Shown here: positions 22,450-33,569 of the stretch, one piece after another
How positions within the stretch are numbered: position 1 is the first letter of the stretch
Layout of the letters: the number at the start of each line of letters is the position of its first letter
Assembly: GCA_002286715.1 (NCBI GenBank)
Contig: NSJX01000002.1
Location: 606,396-670,395, forward strand
Source of the DNA: Dentipellis sp. KUC8613
Taxonomy: Eukaryota; Basidiomycota; Agaricomycetes; Russulales; Hericiaceae
Reading direction: 5' to 3'
DNA length: 64,000 bases
Notes under the pieces: model-generated
What the model was told of the DNA's origin: nothing
Seen by the model: the letters and a program-made list of their open reading frames with translations, nothing else
Database searches by the model: none
Position numbers and translations under genes: made by a program

Positions 22450-24488
22450 TCAGTCACTGTACTTCCCCTGCACAAACACCTCCTCGTCCGCAGGATGCGC
22501 ATCGCGCACCCTGACCGGCGCATAGCTCGCACCCACCGAACGACTCGCGCCTACGCTCCTCCCGCTCCGGATGCATGTCGCGAACCCGATGACAGCGAGA
22601 ATGATGCCGATGAGCAGGTTCCCTGCCAGCAGGCCGACGATCACGGGGCCCCACTTGTCGACGCGGTCGAGCAGCGTCGACCAGTTCGTACTCGACGAGT
22701 CTGCGTCGGAGTCGCTCACGGCCCCGACCACGGACGCGGCGAGTGTTGAGTTGGCGTTCTTGACACTGCTGGTGTCAGGGTCTATGAGAGAGGTGCTGGA
22801 ATTGCCGTGATCGCCGGCATCTACGACGGAGCTGCTCGTGTTGAAGATGCTGCGCAGGTCGTCTAGGGAGTCCTCCGGAGCCTGTGCGAGCGCCGCGCTT
22901 CGGCTCTCGAAGAAGTCCCTTGTGGCCGCCGTCGGGTCCGTGGTGAGGGGCAGGAATTGCAAGTACGGCGTCTTGGTCACCTCTCCGGACGCACTGACGT
23001 TGCCAAAGTCGAACCTAAAGAAATCACGCCGTCAGACTAAACTGCACGCGAAGTGAGGTCAGTGCCTACAGCGTGTAAGAGTTGCGAAGGAAGGTGTCGC
23101 CAAGGAGCATGTCGAAGCCTGGAATTGTGAGGGTGTTGGGAGCGAAAGTGCTCGTGCAGTACGACAAGTTGCCTCCGTTATTGGCTTGTGCAACATTGAA
23201 CAGCGTAGCATCCAACGGGTGGATGGGAATTTCCTGGCCTCTAAACGATCGTGCGCACGCATTAGAAAGTTTCAGCAGCCGACTAACACACAAAGAGACA
23301 TACCCAATCTTCACGTGCACGTCTATACTAGCATTGCACGGCACGAACCACGTACCCTGCTCCTGCGAATAAAACGCATTCGGGACGGTGCTGTAGATCG
23401 CCTCCGACAGCCACGCCGGCACGGACGCGATCGACGCGCCCGTGTCGAACACCGCGACCAGCTTGCCCTCAGGCACGCCCTGCATCGCCGAGTTCCCTGA
23501 CACCGGTTTCCCATTGACGACGAACCCATCGACCAGCGCGGACCAGCGCTCCTTGCCGCCGGGCGGGATGAACTGCGGCACCTGCGGCATGCTGCTGATG
23601 TTCTCGTACCCCTCGAGGTACTCGCCGATCGTGATGCTGCCCGGCGCCTGGTTCTCGAGGTCGCCCGAGCGGCCGAGGAAGATCGAGATGAAGTTCGACA
23701 CGTAGGGGTTCTGGTCGAAGATGTTCCCGATGGGGCTCTGCCCGAGCACGGTGTTGTTGTCGTAGGCCTCCGCAACGCTCGTGATGACCTTGGAGAAGTT
23801 GAAGATGTCGAAGCTGAGCCCGAGGATGCCGGAGCCGCCGTAGAGGAAGATGGTTTCGTCGAAGTCGGTGTACTTTCAGGGGATGCCCGTTAGTTCCCGG
23901 TCAAACGATGGCTCGAAAAGAGACGAAGGCCTGCTCACACTCGTGGCATTTATGAACGCTGAGTATCGCATCCGAGTTTAGCTTCGCACAGGACGGTACA
24001 AACGCCTTAGCTCACCTTGTGACTGTACACTATAGGGTCCTACACTGAACGGCGCGAACAGAACGGGGCCAGTCACGGACCCGGTGCCGTACACTTCCTG
24101 CGTAGGCTGAGCTTTACTGAGTTGCGCATTCTTCAGCGGGGTCTTGGGGAGAACCCAAAGGTCTATAGAGCCAGTATCGACTTGCACCATGAAATCTAAT
24201 ACACACCCATTAGAACTGTGCGGAACGGCAACAAAATGTAGCACGCACCTTCACCACCAACCGAGATATTGGTGAAATACTGCGTCGTCTGAGCAGCTGC
24301 AGCAAATGGGGCATAAGAAAGCGACTCACCAGAATATTGTTTTCATTGGTTATGCGCACGGTAGAGATACCCTGCGACGAAGACGGTGTGTCTCGGCGCT
24401 GCAGACTCTCAAGTGGGAGCCTGCTAGCGCTCGCGAGCGCGGTGAGGCCAGAAATGCCTAGGGACAGGAGGAGCGCCGCACCCCTCAT
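22450..24488 (-). CDS. Aspartic protease (family A1), second anchored paralogue
   Basis: Same architecture as the protease at 7.2-9.2 kb. The ATG at 24,488 begins a signal peptide (MRGAALLLSLGISGLTALAS). The first catalytic motif is VQVDTGSIDLWVLPKTPL. The second is VAVFDTGASIASVPAWL, again Ala in the position usually Thr or Ser. Shared landmarks are NPxVSNFISIFLGRSxDLE, GEYLxGYENIS and the tail block NWSTLLDRVDKWGPVIVGLL, which forms the membrane helix followed by CIRSGRSVGAS and a tail ending FVQGKYSD. About eight exons; intron positions appear to match the first copy. Roughly 530-550 aa. The pair arose by gene duplication, but the copies are about 13 kb apart with unrelated genes between. 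Confidence 0.88.
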
Positions 24489-25144
24489 TGTTTACAGAAT
24501 ACAGACAAGAAAAGGAGCGGACGGCTGGGAGTACTGGAGTGTTGCCAACAGAGATCGTGCGGAGTGATTTATACAGTGCGCAGGGGTGCCGTCAAATCAG
24601 ATGGACCCTAGAACCTCCGCGCCCAAACGGCTGGATCAGAAAATGTGCTGTGCTCGCTCGACTTACCTGATCGTCGGCGGCGGTGCTGCGTAAGGGATGG
24701 GCCATTGTTGAGGTACGCAGTGGAAGGCAGGTGGTATGTAGGGCCTTGAGGCTGCACGGTGGGCCTCAACAAGTCAGGCCGTCGAATCTCGATCATTCCT
24801 TCGCGACGCCAGTGGCAGTGTCGATGAAGTTGCGCGGTCGCGGTGGCAGTTCCAAACGACCCCCTTCCTTGAATCGAAAGCTTGACAGAATCCCGCCAAT
24901 TTCGTCTGCTGCAACTAGCATCATCTCCAACCACGAAGCCTTGCATACGCTCCTCGACAGAAGATGTGGACGCGAGTTTATCGATGTGTATTGACTCTAG
25001 TCTAGGCCTGCTGCAGGAACTATATCACAAGCCAGCGCTACCCGAGGAGACCCGGGACACTCCCCCATCTGCCTGATTCTGCACCGAATAGAAGCCTCTG
25101 TCTCTTCCATTCAAGAGTATCCGTGCTGCCTGCAGGAGGACGAC
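24489..25144. other. Divergent promoter region, protease and dioxygenase
   Basis: Separates the minus-strand protease from the plus-strand trimethyllysine dioxygenase and so should contain both promoters. No recognisable site stands out and no coding frame is supported. Confidence 0.4.
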
Positions 25145-27003
25145 ATGCTGCGGTCAATTAAGCTTTCCAAAATGAAGGCCTTCCCGGTGCGTACTGCTGT
25201 GTCTCTGCCATTCTCACGTCAAGCTGACAAGGATATACGAACGGCGCTAGCGTCCCCGCAGTCTCAGTGCAGCTTACAATAGGCCGTTTTCCGTCGGCAT
25301 ACCCCACAGAGCACCCGCTAGCCGTGTTCACGACAGCCAGGTGCAGGTTACCTGGGACGACAAGTCCTCCAGCAAATAGTAAGTCTTTTGCGACCGTCCA
25401 TGCGCTCGAGCACCTACTCATAGTGCACACGCGCGAGAAGCCATCACATATGGCTGCGAGATCACTGTCGCTGTGCGGAGTGTTACCAACCGGTAACGAA
25501 GCAGCGACTCCATAATACCTTCGAGGTGAGGCGGTTGCGTTCTTGAAGTTCTAATTCGGGACGACCTAACCTAACTAATGCCCTGCAGTTGCCTGCAGAT
25601 ATCAAGCCGATTGATGTGCAGTCGAAGCCGGAGGGTCTGCAGGTGACATGTACGTCGGCGTATTCTGTCAGAGCTTTATACTGACGTGTGTTCTTTCAAG
25701 GGCCTGCTTCGTCGAGCAGCCATACTTCGCTTTACCCGTGGGACTGGCTGGAGGAGCACACATATGAACCTCGTCGACCTCGACAAGCACCAGAGTACGA
25801 TGATCCTCTTGACTTCAAGTTTTGAACAGGTCTTACCTTTGCTGTGTCACAGAAAGACTCTATGGGGCTCCGAGATTGCCCAGAACCCCCCTACCGTCAA
25901 CTACGAAGAGGTGATGGCCGAGGACGGCGCCGGCCTCTACAAATGGCTAACCAACATTGCACGTAGGCTGTCACCTCCCCCGACACCACAAGCCATACTA
26001 ACCCCTCATCCCACCCACGCAGGATAAATACGGCTTCTGCTTCGTCTCCGGCGTCCCCGCGAACCCCGAAGCAACAGAGGAGGCCTGCAAACGCATCGGC
26101 TTCATCCGCGAGACACATTGTAATGCTCCCCTGTGCAGTTGTTCTGATATCTTCTAATGTTGAATCAGATGGGGGATTCTACGACTTCACCGCGGACCTG
26201 TCCCGCGGTGACACGGCCTACTCGAATCTGGCGCTCGGCGCGCACACCGACAACACGTACTTCGTAAGCCCCTGTCATCTGCACTACGACATACGCCCTA
26301 CTGATATGAATCTACCGCACAGACGGATCCCTGTGGAATCCAGCTCTTCCACCTGCTCTCGCACACGGAAGGTTCCGGCGGCGAGACGCTGCTCGTCGAC
26401 GGCTTCCACGTCGCCTCGCTCCTCAAGAAGGCGCACCCTGATGCATACAAGATCCTCTCCACCGTCCCCATCACGGGTCACGCGGCGGGCGAGGAGGGCA
26501 TCTTCTACACCGCGACGCGGCCCCCACTGGAGCATAACGCGTGGACTGGGGAGCTGCAGTCTGTGCGCTGGAACAACGACGACCGCAGCGTCATCACGGA
26601 CGTGCCGGAAGGCGACATGCTGAAATGGTTCGTGCTTTAGCTTTCGTCTCGTTGGCCCGGTGGTTTCTCATTCGCGTGTTCGGTACGAACTAGGTATGAG
26701 GCGATCCGGACGTGGAACAAGCTTCTCACCAGCCCAAGCTCAGAGTACTGGGTCCAGCTGACGCCCGGCACACTCATCGGTACGCCTTCACCGCTTCCTC
26801 ACAGCCTCTTTGGACCGTTTATGGATGGAACCCCAGGCATCGACAACCACCGCGTCCTGCACGGCCGCGCGGCGTTCACGGGCAAGCGCCGCATGAGCGG
26901 GGCGTACATCGGGAAAGACGAGTTCCGCTCGCAGCTCGCGGTGCTGAAGGAGCGGTTCGCGGGGACTGGCGGGGAAAGGAGTGTGTGGAATGCGGGGTTG
27001 TGA
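25145..27003 (+). CDS. Trimethyllysine dioxygenase, carnitine biosynthesis
   Basis: Fe(II)/2-oxoglutarate dioxygenase that hydroxylates N6-trimethyllysine, the first step to carnitine. The N-terminal zinc domain reads YHHIWLRDHCRCAECYQPVT, across an intron ending GCGCGAGAAG. Next come LPADIKPIDVQSKPEGLQVT, YPWDWLEEHTYEPRR and KTLWGSEIAQNPPTVNYEEV. The catalytic fold has KYGFCFVSGVPANPEAT, the iron ligands in GAHTDNTYF, GSGGETLLVDGFHVASLLKK, and the distal His in DNHRVLHGRAAFTGKRRMSG. The last motif and RWNNDDRSVITDVPE fit trimethyllysine dioxygenase better than gamma-butyrobetaine dioxygenase. Eight or more exons, about 430 aa. The 5' exons (25,145-25,375) are the weak part: MLRSIKLSKMKAFP is a likely start, but its phase into the next exon is unresolved. 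Confidence 0.85.
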
Positions 27004-27507
27004 GCTGGAAGGTGTAAGGTAAGGAGAATCAATGTGATTGAAGGAAATTAAATGTATGGCAAGCTGGGAATGGAAAACAAATGTAGGATCGTAGCAAATG
27101 GATGCAATGCTAGTGTAGCAGTCGGTCGATGTATCACGTACATGATGTGGTCAGAGAACGGAAGATAATCCCCCACCGCTGGATGAATACCGCGGCTCTG
27201 CCGAATGGATGTCGTCGTCTTCCGTGGCTCGTCTCTTTCGGAGGGAGCAGCATCGTCTCCGGAAGCCACGACTCAGAAGATCTAACATCACAACAAACCA
27301 GTGAAAGACCCAGGAAGGACAATGCCACCACATACCAAAGACAACTCAGCTTCCAATGGCTGGTACTCGCGACTTTCCAGCACGCACGCCCTGCAAAAGC
27401 AGATCCCTTTGCGCAAAACTAAAGATACATAGTATAAAGCATTAAACCGAACGACTGCGCGAGTCAGATGCGAGTGATACACGAAAAGCCAACGGGCGCA
27501 ACACCAC
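27004..27507. other. Intergenic between convergent genes
   Basis: 3' regions of the dioxygenase and homoaconitase genes, which converge here. No gene or repeat seen. Confidence 0.45.
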
Positions 27508-29752
27508 CTACTGGCTCTCCTCCTTGATAGATTTGAGAATATACCCCTCCAGGCCCCCACAGATCCACAGCTCCTGGACACTCGGGCCCACGGGCCTCAC
27601 AACGTACGTCTTCTCTCCGCCCTCCAGCCCATTCACCACGACCTTCCCATCCGCCATGCCGATGCTGATCCGCAGCCCCTTGTCCACCGTCAGCTCCCCA
27701 TCCTTGCCCCCGGCGCCCCTGCGTCCGTCCTTCGCATACGCAGCCGTGAGGTCCGCGACGAGCTCGGGGCTCTCGACGCACACGAGGCCGTTGTTGATCG
27801 CATTGCGCTTGAAGATGTCGCCGAACGAGCCCGCGACGACGAGCGGGACGCCCGCGGCCTTGAGCGCGGTCGCGGCCTGCTCGCGCGAGGAGCCCGTGCC
27901 GAAGTTGTACCCCGCGACGAGGACGACGCCGTCCTTGACGCCCGCGTCCGCGGAGGGCGCCTGGTCCTGCAGCAGCGACGCGACGAGGCGCGCGAAGGCG
28001 GGGTCGTAGTTCTCCATGACGACCTGCGCCTGGCGCTCGAGCGTGATGTCGTCCTGGTATGTGTACTTGCCCGGGTAGATGCCATCCGTGTTCAGGTTGT
28101 CCTGTGGTGCGAAGAGCAGGGTGCCGCGGAATGTGGCGGGGAAGGACGGCAGGAGGGGCTCGTTGGCGGCGGGTGCGGTGCTGGCGGCCTTCGCGCTGGA
28201 TTCGGGGGTGGCGATGGAGAACGTCGGCGCGCCGGTGGGGGGCAGCTTGGCGGGATCGAGCGAGTCGGGGCTGCAGATGTAGCCTTTCACGGCGCTGGCC
28301 GCGACGACGGCAGGGCTTGCAAGGTATGCCTGCGCATTGGGATGACCCATGCGTCCTTTATAGTTCCTGTTCGTTGCGCTGATACCGGTCTGACCATCCT
28401 CCAAAAGTCCAGTTCCCAGGCCGATACAAGGTCCACAGCCAGGGGGAAGAACCTTCGCACCGCTCATGACGAGGGTTTCCCAGTCGCCCAAGCGCTCGCT
28501 TTCCTGCTGGACAGCGGAGCTCGCGGCGGCGATGTAGAACTCAACACCAGGGGCGACCTTGTGCCCGCGGATGACGGCGGCAGCGGCAGCGATGTCGGAC
28601 ACGCGAGAGTTGGTGCAGCTGACGAGGTAGGCCTTTTGGATGGGTATATTGGCCTCCTCGAGCACCGGCAGCGGCGTGGATACCTTAACACTGTTGGGAC
28701 CAGAGACATGCGGGACGAGTGTAGACAGGTCAAGAACGAGATGCGATGAGTACTCCGCATCTGCGTCGGACGAGATGGGCGCAGCACGGATAGCATCAAG
28801 ACGTTCCCGGTTAATTCTTGGGTGTTCTGGAGGCGCAGGAATGGACGAGCTATTCGGGGACGCGAAAGTCCGGAATTCCAATTTCTTGAGGACGCGGTCA
28901 TACCATTGCAGCGTGACCTCATCGACGGGAAATAGTCCAACCAGGGCACCCCATTCCGTAGTCATGTTAGCGATTGTCAGCCGGTCGTCGACGGCCAGAG
29001 CAGACACGCCGTCACCCGTGAACTCGATCGCAGCGTTAAGCACCTCGTCCTTGTTGAACGACCCGCACAACGCAACGATCACGTCCTTGCCAGTAACACC
29101 CGGAGCCAGTCTGCCCTTCAATTCCACCTTGACCATCCTCGGCACCTGCCACCACGTCTTGCCCGTCGCCCAGATGGCTGCAGCGTCCGTGCGCACAATG
29201 GGCGTGCCAACGCATCCGACGCCGCCGTACATGTTGCTGTGACTGTCCGACGCGACAGTGAGCGTGTACGGGAAGGCATAGCCCTCCTCCACGAGAACCT
29301 GGTGACCGATGCCGCGTCCGGCGGGGTAGAAGTCGACGCCGTGCTTGCGCGCGAACGCCTCGATGTTCGCGTACTTCTGCAGATTTTTGTCCGACTTGTT
29401 CTGCACGTCGTGGTCGAGTGTAAACACGGGCTGTTTGGGGTTCTGTATCCGCTTAGCGCCAATCGAGTTGAACCTGCGCGCCCGTGTCAGTGTCCCCCCG
29501 TCCCGACATCTGGTTATGCACGCACTTGGAGATGACAGGGCCCGTGTTATCGTGCGTCATGACATGCTGCGGCCGAATCATCACGTAGTCGCCAGCCTTG
29601 ACGACCTTGCCCTCCGGCAGGTCAACGGCATACTTCTGCACGACCTTCTCGATGATCGTCTGTGGTATCCTCGGGCGGTCTGTGGTGGTCGCAAAGCGTC
29701 GCGTCCCGACGGGGCGCACCCTGGGCGCCACTGGCCGCCAGGGTAATCGCAT
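27508..29752 (-). CDS. LYS4: Homoaconitase, mitochondrial
   Basis: [4Fe-4S] hydro-lyase that converts homocitrate or homoaconitate to homoisocitrate in the fungal alpha-aminoadipate lysine pathway. Exon 1 (from 29,752) encodes the import presequence [20 protein letters not shown] followed by [20 protein letters not shown] and [16 protein letters not shown]. One intron later a single large exon starts [20 protein letters not shown]. Cluster and substrate motifs are [29 protein letters not shown] and GCGPCIGLG, supplying the three cysteine ligands. The swivel domain has [20 protein letters not shown]. About 725 aa, normal for Lys4. It is separated from mitochondrial aconitase by length and by motif spacing; that choice is fairly sure. 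Confidence 0.93.
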
Positions 29753-30133
29753 GGTCGCTGTACGAGGTGTGCACAAGCGAATGTTGCGCGTACGGTACAG
29801 TGACTCGAAAACTTTGAATTTGGAGGGGATGCTCGGGGTTCGGCATTGTGACCATCTGCGGCAAGCCGATAGGCCGACGGCGCGGAAGCATTGGGATTGG
29901 CCGGAGAACGGCCCAATTGGGGCACGTCGCCGGCCGCTGAGCTTCGAAGTTGAGTTGTGCTGTTGGCTATTACCACGCCAGAGCTGTTCTTGTCCTGCCT
30001 TCTCTGTCGTTCTTGCTTCCAAGTACCCCCTGTAATTCCATCACGTTCTTTAATAAACGTGTCTTTGGTTAATTGGGTCCAGCTCGCTTGCGCCTGCTGC
30101 ATTCGTGCATCTCAAACCAGCTGTTAGCTTTCC
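29753..30133. promoter_or_regulatory. Divergent LYS4 / XLF promoter with paired CCAAT boxes
   Basis: The 381 bp between two divergent starts. It carries ATTGG at 29,896-29,900 and an overlapping CCAATTGG at 29,913-29,920, candidate sites for the fungal CCAAT-binding (HAP-type) complex. Role inferred from position. Confidence 0.4.
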
Positions 30134-31833
30134 ATGGAATACTTCACAGAGGTCAGTCGCTGTGATCCGGCCCAACGCACCGCTCCGAGTCACCCATCCT
30201 TTCTTTCTGATAGGAACACTCGAAGCTGCTGCTATCCAAGGAATGGCTCGTCAAGGTTGACGCCGACAAGTCAGTGCCCTATCTCATGGCATGCGCTTTC
30301 CTCGTCCGCGCACGGCCACCCACTGACCGCTGTCGATCGTCCCTCTTCGTGCCTCAGTAGAAGTTCTATTCGTCTCCGGCGGACTTAACGTGTCTTCTCA
30401 TGATCACAGACACAAAGACCGTGTGGGCCGAGGGTCAGTCTTCTGCGCTTCTGCTGTGCCCAGCGAGTACTGCCCTTTCTTAATTCGTTCCTTACCTACC
30501 CCCAGTGTTATCCAGTAACCAACTGTTCCGCCGCTGGTGCGACGCCAACAGCCAACCATGGCCGCCCGCGTCGGCGTCCCACGACGAAGAATGGAAAGAC
30601 CAGATCTTCCAGCTTCTGACGGACGCACACACCCTCGGCGGCTTCCTCGACCTGTCCTTCGAAGCCGTGCCGAGCCGCTACTCCGTACCTGTCCTCCCCC
30701 ATCCGCACACACAATGCAGACGATCCTGACGTCTTCCCGCCTTAGGACTTCGCGTTTGAATTGCAGCATGACCAATTCAAATGGCGCTGGGAGACCCTCG
30801 TGGTCGGGCCCAAGCTCGCCGCAGAGCTTCTCTCGAAGCACCTCATCGTCCCCCTCATCAGCACCGCGCACCTCGCCTTCACGTCCGCCGACCCGGTGAG
30901 CGAACTATCCGATGGCGACCTCGAGAAGGTACGCCCCGCCGCGGCCGTAAAGCGCAACTCCCGCTCACGCCCACGCCCGCCCGCAGGCCGTGGACAAAGT
31001 CGGGCGTACCGCGCGGCGCATGCTCGACACGCACGTCCGGAACGCAATCATGCGCCCGAAGGTCTCCACCACCCTGCGCCGGCTCACCGCGCTTCTCGAC
31101 TTCACCGCTGCCCCGCGTAAGCCGCCTCCCCCCCTCTTGCCCCGCCTAGAACGCATGCACGCCTGACGTCTCCCCCGCGCCAGCCCCCATCCGCTCCGAG
31201 GTCGACAAGCCCGGGCTCACGCCGCCCCCGGAGCCCCGCGCCGTAGACGCAGACGCCGTCACAAGAGGACAGTCGAGCTCGCAGCGGCCAGCTTTGCGCC
31301 GCGACCGGAGCAGTCCCCCTCCGCAATCCCCCGCTCCTCGCGGTCACCTGCACGCCTCCGGGGCGCATGACCACGCCCACAGCCCGCGACCCCCATCCAG
31401 AAACAAAGACAAAGACAGGGACGGAGCAATGTCCGTCGATGTCGACGCGCCCATGCCGCCGGCAAATCAGATCGCGCCTCCGCCCGCGGACGACTCGGCG
31501 ACCGAGTCGGATGAGCCAGGCGCGGCCCACTCTCAGCCACCACTGGAGAAAGACAAAGAGAATAAGGGAATGGGGAGGGCCTCCGCTGCGCCGTCGAGCT
31601 CCGCGCGCAAGCGGTCGCTCACGCCTGCCGGCGCCGCGCGCGGGAGCTCGCCCGGCTCCGACGCTCCTCCTGCCGCGCGCAGAGTCCCGCCGGCGAAGAA
31701 AGCAAAGGCGGCGAGCTCAGATATGGATAGCGACACGGACGGGGATGGAGGGGGCGCGGGCGGCGAGGCTCCGAGGAGGACGGCGAAGCGCGGCGCGCGG
31801 CAGCCGCTCAAGCGGGGCGGGCGGCGGTTCTGA
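30134..31833 (+). CDS. NEJ1: XLF/Nej1-like non-homologous end-joining factor
   Basis: Probable scaffold that works with Ku, Lif1/XRCC4 and ligase IV in DNA double-strand break joining. Exons give MEYFTE, then EHSKLLLSKEWLVKVDADK, then KFYSSPADLTCLLMITDTKT running into VWAEVLSSNQLFRRWCDANS. The head domain continues FLDLSFEAVPSRYSDFAFEL and FKWRWETLVVGPKLAAELLS KHLIVPLI, which parallels the Trp-rich FYWNFH...LVSQHLIRPLM region of human XLF. A stalk-like helix follows (SELSDGDLEKAVDKVGRTAR). The last ~200 residues are disordered, rich in Pro, Ser and acidic patches, and end in RQPLKRGGRRF. About 460 aa, long for the family because of the tail. The donor of exon 2 (GTGCCC, near 30,274) is non-ideal. 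Confidence 0.78.
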
Positions 31834-33061
31834 TGCCGCGTGGTGGGTGGGTGGTCGGTGGTGGGTGGTTCCAGTCTTGGTCGGTGGGCGGAACGAAGGA
31901 AGGGAGGAAGGGCGCCCGTCGCCGTGTCGTCTGATTTACAGGCCTGTGGCTGCTGATTTTGCGTATGCCATCTCCGTCTGCGTGTCTCGGATTTCTCGGT
32001 GGTGGAGCGGGGTGTTTGGAGTTTGAAGCCAAGACTTTAGCTGCAGCGGTCTGAATCTGATGGATGTGGGCCGAGGTTGGCAGGTGGTGAGTGACTAGTG
32101 ATGTGCCATGTGTCGGCGCGGGCGGGCGCGATGCTGGCACTGCAGCTGGCTTATCCGGCGTGACGGGGTGGGTGGGACGGCCTGGTGGTACCACCTCACC
32201 TGCCACCTGTCGCTCGCCAGCGTGACTGCCGCATCCGACACCCGATATCCGAGCCAGCACTTCACTTGATACTCAAGACGCGGAAGTTAGCATCCAGCAT
32301 CCAGAACTCGGACTGTACCGGAGTCTGAACACAGGGACGACGCGACGATGCGGACGCACGATGCATTTATAGGCTTCTGCATGGAACCACCACACAAATG
32401 GACCGAGAACCCTCGTGCGGGTTCAATATCAGCGTCAATGTCGCGTCTCTGGGTATGAATGGTGAGCACCATCCGCTCTATACCGTGCCTCGGTGCGCGA
32501 ATGAATGGAAAGTCCAGGACGTCCCACCACCACCCACCGCGCATCTCATGCAGCCCCAGCGTTATCGATCCGCATTCCCATCGTGGCGTCCCACATGACC
32601 GCGACGCGGACCCCTTCTGCCGCGCGCCCCTGAACCTGAAGCCCGAGGCCTGCGGCTCGCGCGGGCAACGGACTACGGGGACGTCGCGGTCGCCCATACA
32701 TACAGATACACAAGGTACGCACCGATACGCTGCAGGGCCGAGCGGTCCGCAATTGGCCTCATTGGCGCATGCAACGCGCGGGGGGCTGATAGCGGATAAG
32801 TGGTCTGGCCATAACGATTACTGTAATAATTGAGCGGGGACCGTGGTGTGGGAGGGGAGAAGGAAGTATTATGGGTATGGGTTATGGATTATGGACAGCG
32901 GGTGCAGAGGAGAGCGAGGAGAGCATAGCAATACAGAAAATGTCCGGCGGGTGGAGGTCAAAGGCAGAGGTGGAGTGTCGGGTATTGGATGGTGGATGTC
33001 GGTGGTCGGTGGTCGGTGGTCGAGGGCAAGGGCGGGGCGAGGTAGAGGCAGGAGGGGGAGG
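31834..33061. other. Intergenic with G-rich GGTGGG/TCGGTGG tracts
   Basis: Non-coding as far as I can tell. Two G-rich direct-repeat tracts occur, GTGGGTGGGTGGTCGG around 31,841-31,870 and TCGGTGGTCGGTGGTCGG around 32,999-33,021. Open frames at 32,287-32,700 have no family features. Confidence 0.45.
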
Positions 33062-33569
33062 CTAGTGTCGGCGGCCGCGCTCGTAACCCGCCTCTTTGCA
33101 GGCATCGCACGGCTCCTGGAGGAGATTCGACACGCGCTTGTCGTCGTACATCACCTGCGGCACGGCGAACGGTCAACAGCAACGGGGGTCCAGTCAGCCG
33201 ACGAACAAGCACGACAAGGAACAAAGGATCGGAGGGGTTGAATGGTGAATGGTGATCGTACCCGGCTGCAGAAACACGTCCGTGCGGTCTTGTGCATGTG
33301 CGCGACGCTGAGCGCGCAGGTGGGTGACATGCAGTCCGTGCGGATGCCGGTCGAGTAGAGCTTCACGTAGTGCTAGACACCCACAAAGGCAAGAACAAAG
33401 ACAAAGGTAAATTAGCATCAGCGGTGCGAATGCGCGGGATCACTTACACCGCAGCCGCGATACTGGTTTCCAAAGCTGCGTCGTCAATGGCGGCGGTCAG
33501 CGTGGTCAGGAGGACAAAGGCGCAAGGCCGCGGCGCGGCGCGCGGGACTGACCACTCTTCTTTGCACAT
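33062..33569 (-). CDS. Small nine-cysteine protein, four exons, 82 aa
   Basis: Too finely spliced to show as one frame. Exons on the minus strand: 33,569-33,553, 33,475-33,448, 33,372-33,262 and 33,154-33,062. They total 249 nt in one continuous frame with GT-AG introns. The protein starts MCKEECFGNQYRGCGHYVKL and contains TDCMSPTCALSVAHMHKTAR, TCFCSRVMYDDKR, LQEPCDACKEAG. Nine Cys (2, 6, 14, 29, 34, 48, 50, 68, 71) plus His 16, 40 and 42 suggest zinc binding or a disulfide fold. There is no signal peptide. It resembles small conserved hypothetical proteins of fungi (CGHY...C...C...SSAHxHxTAR...C-x-C pattern), but I know no function. Confidence 0.72.
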
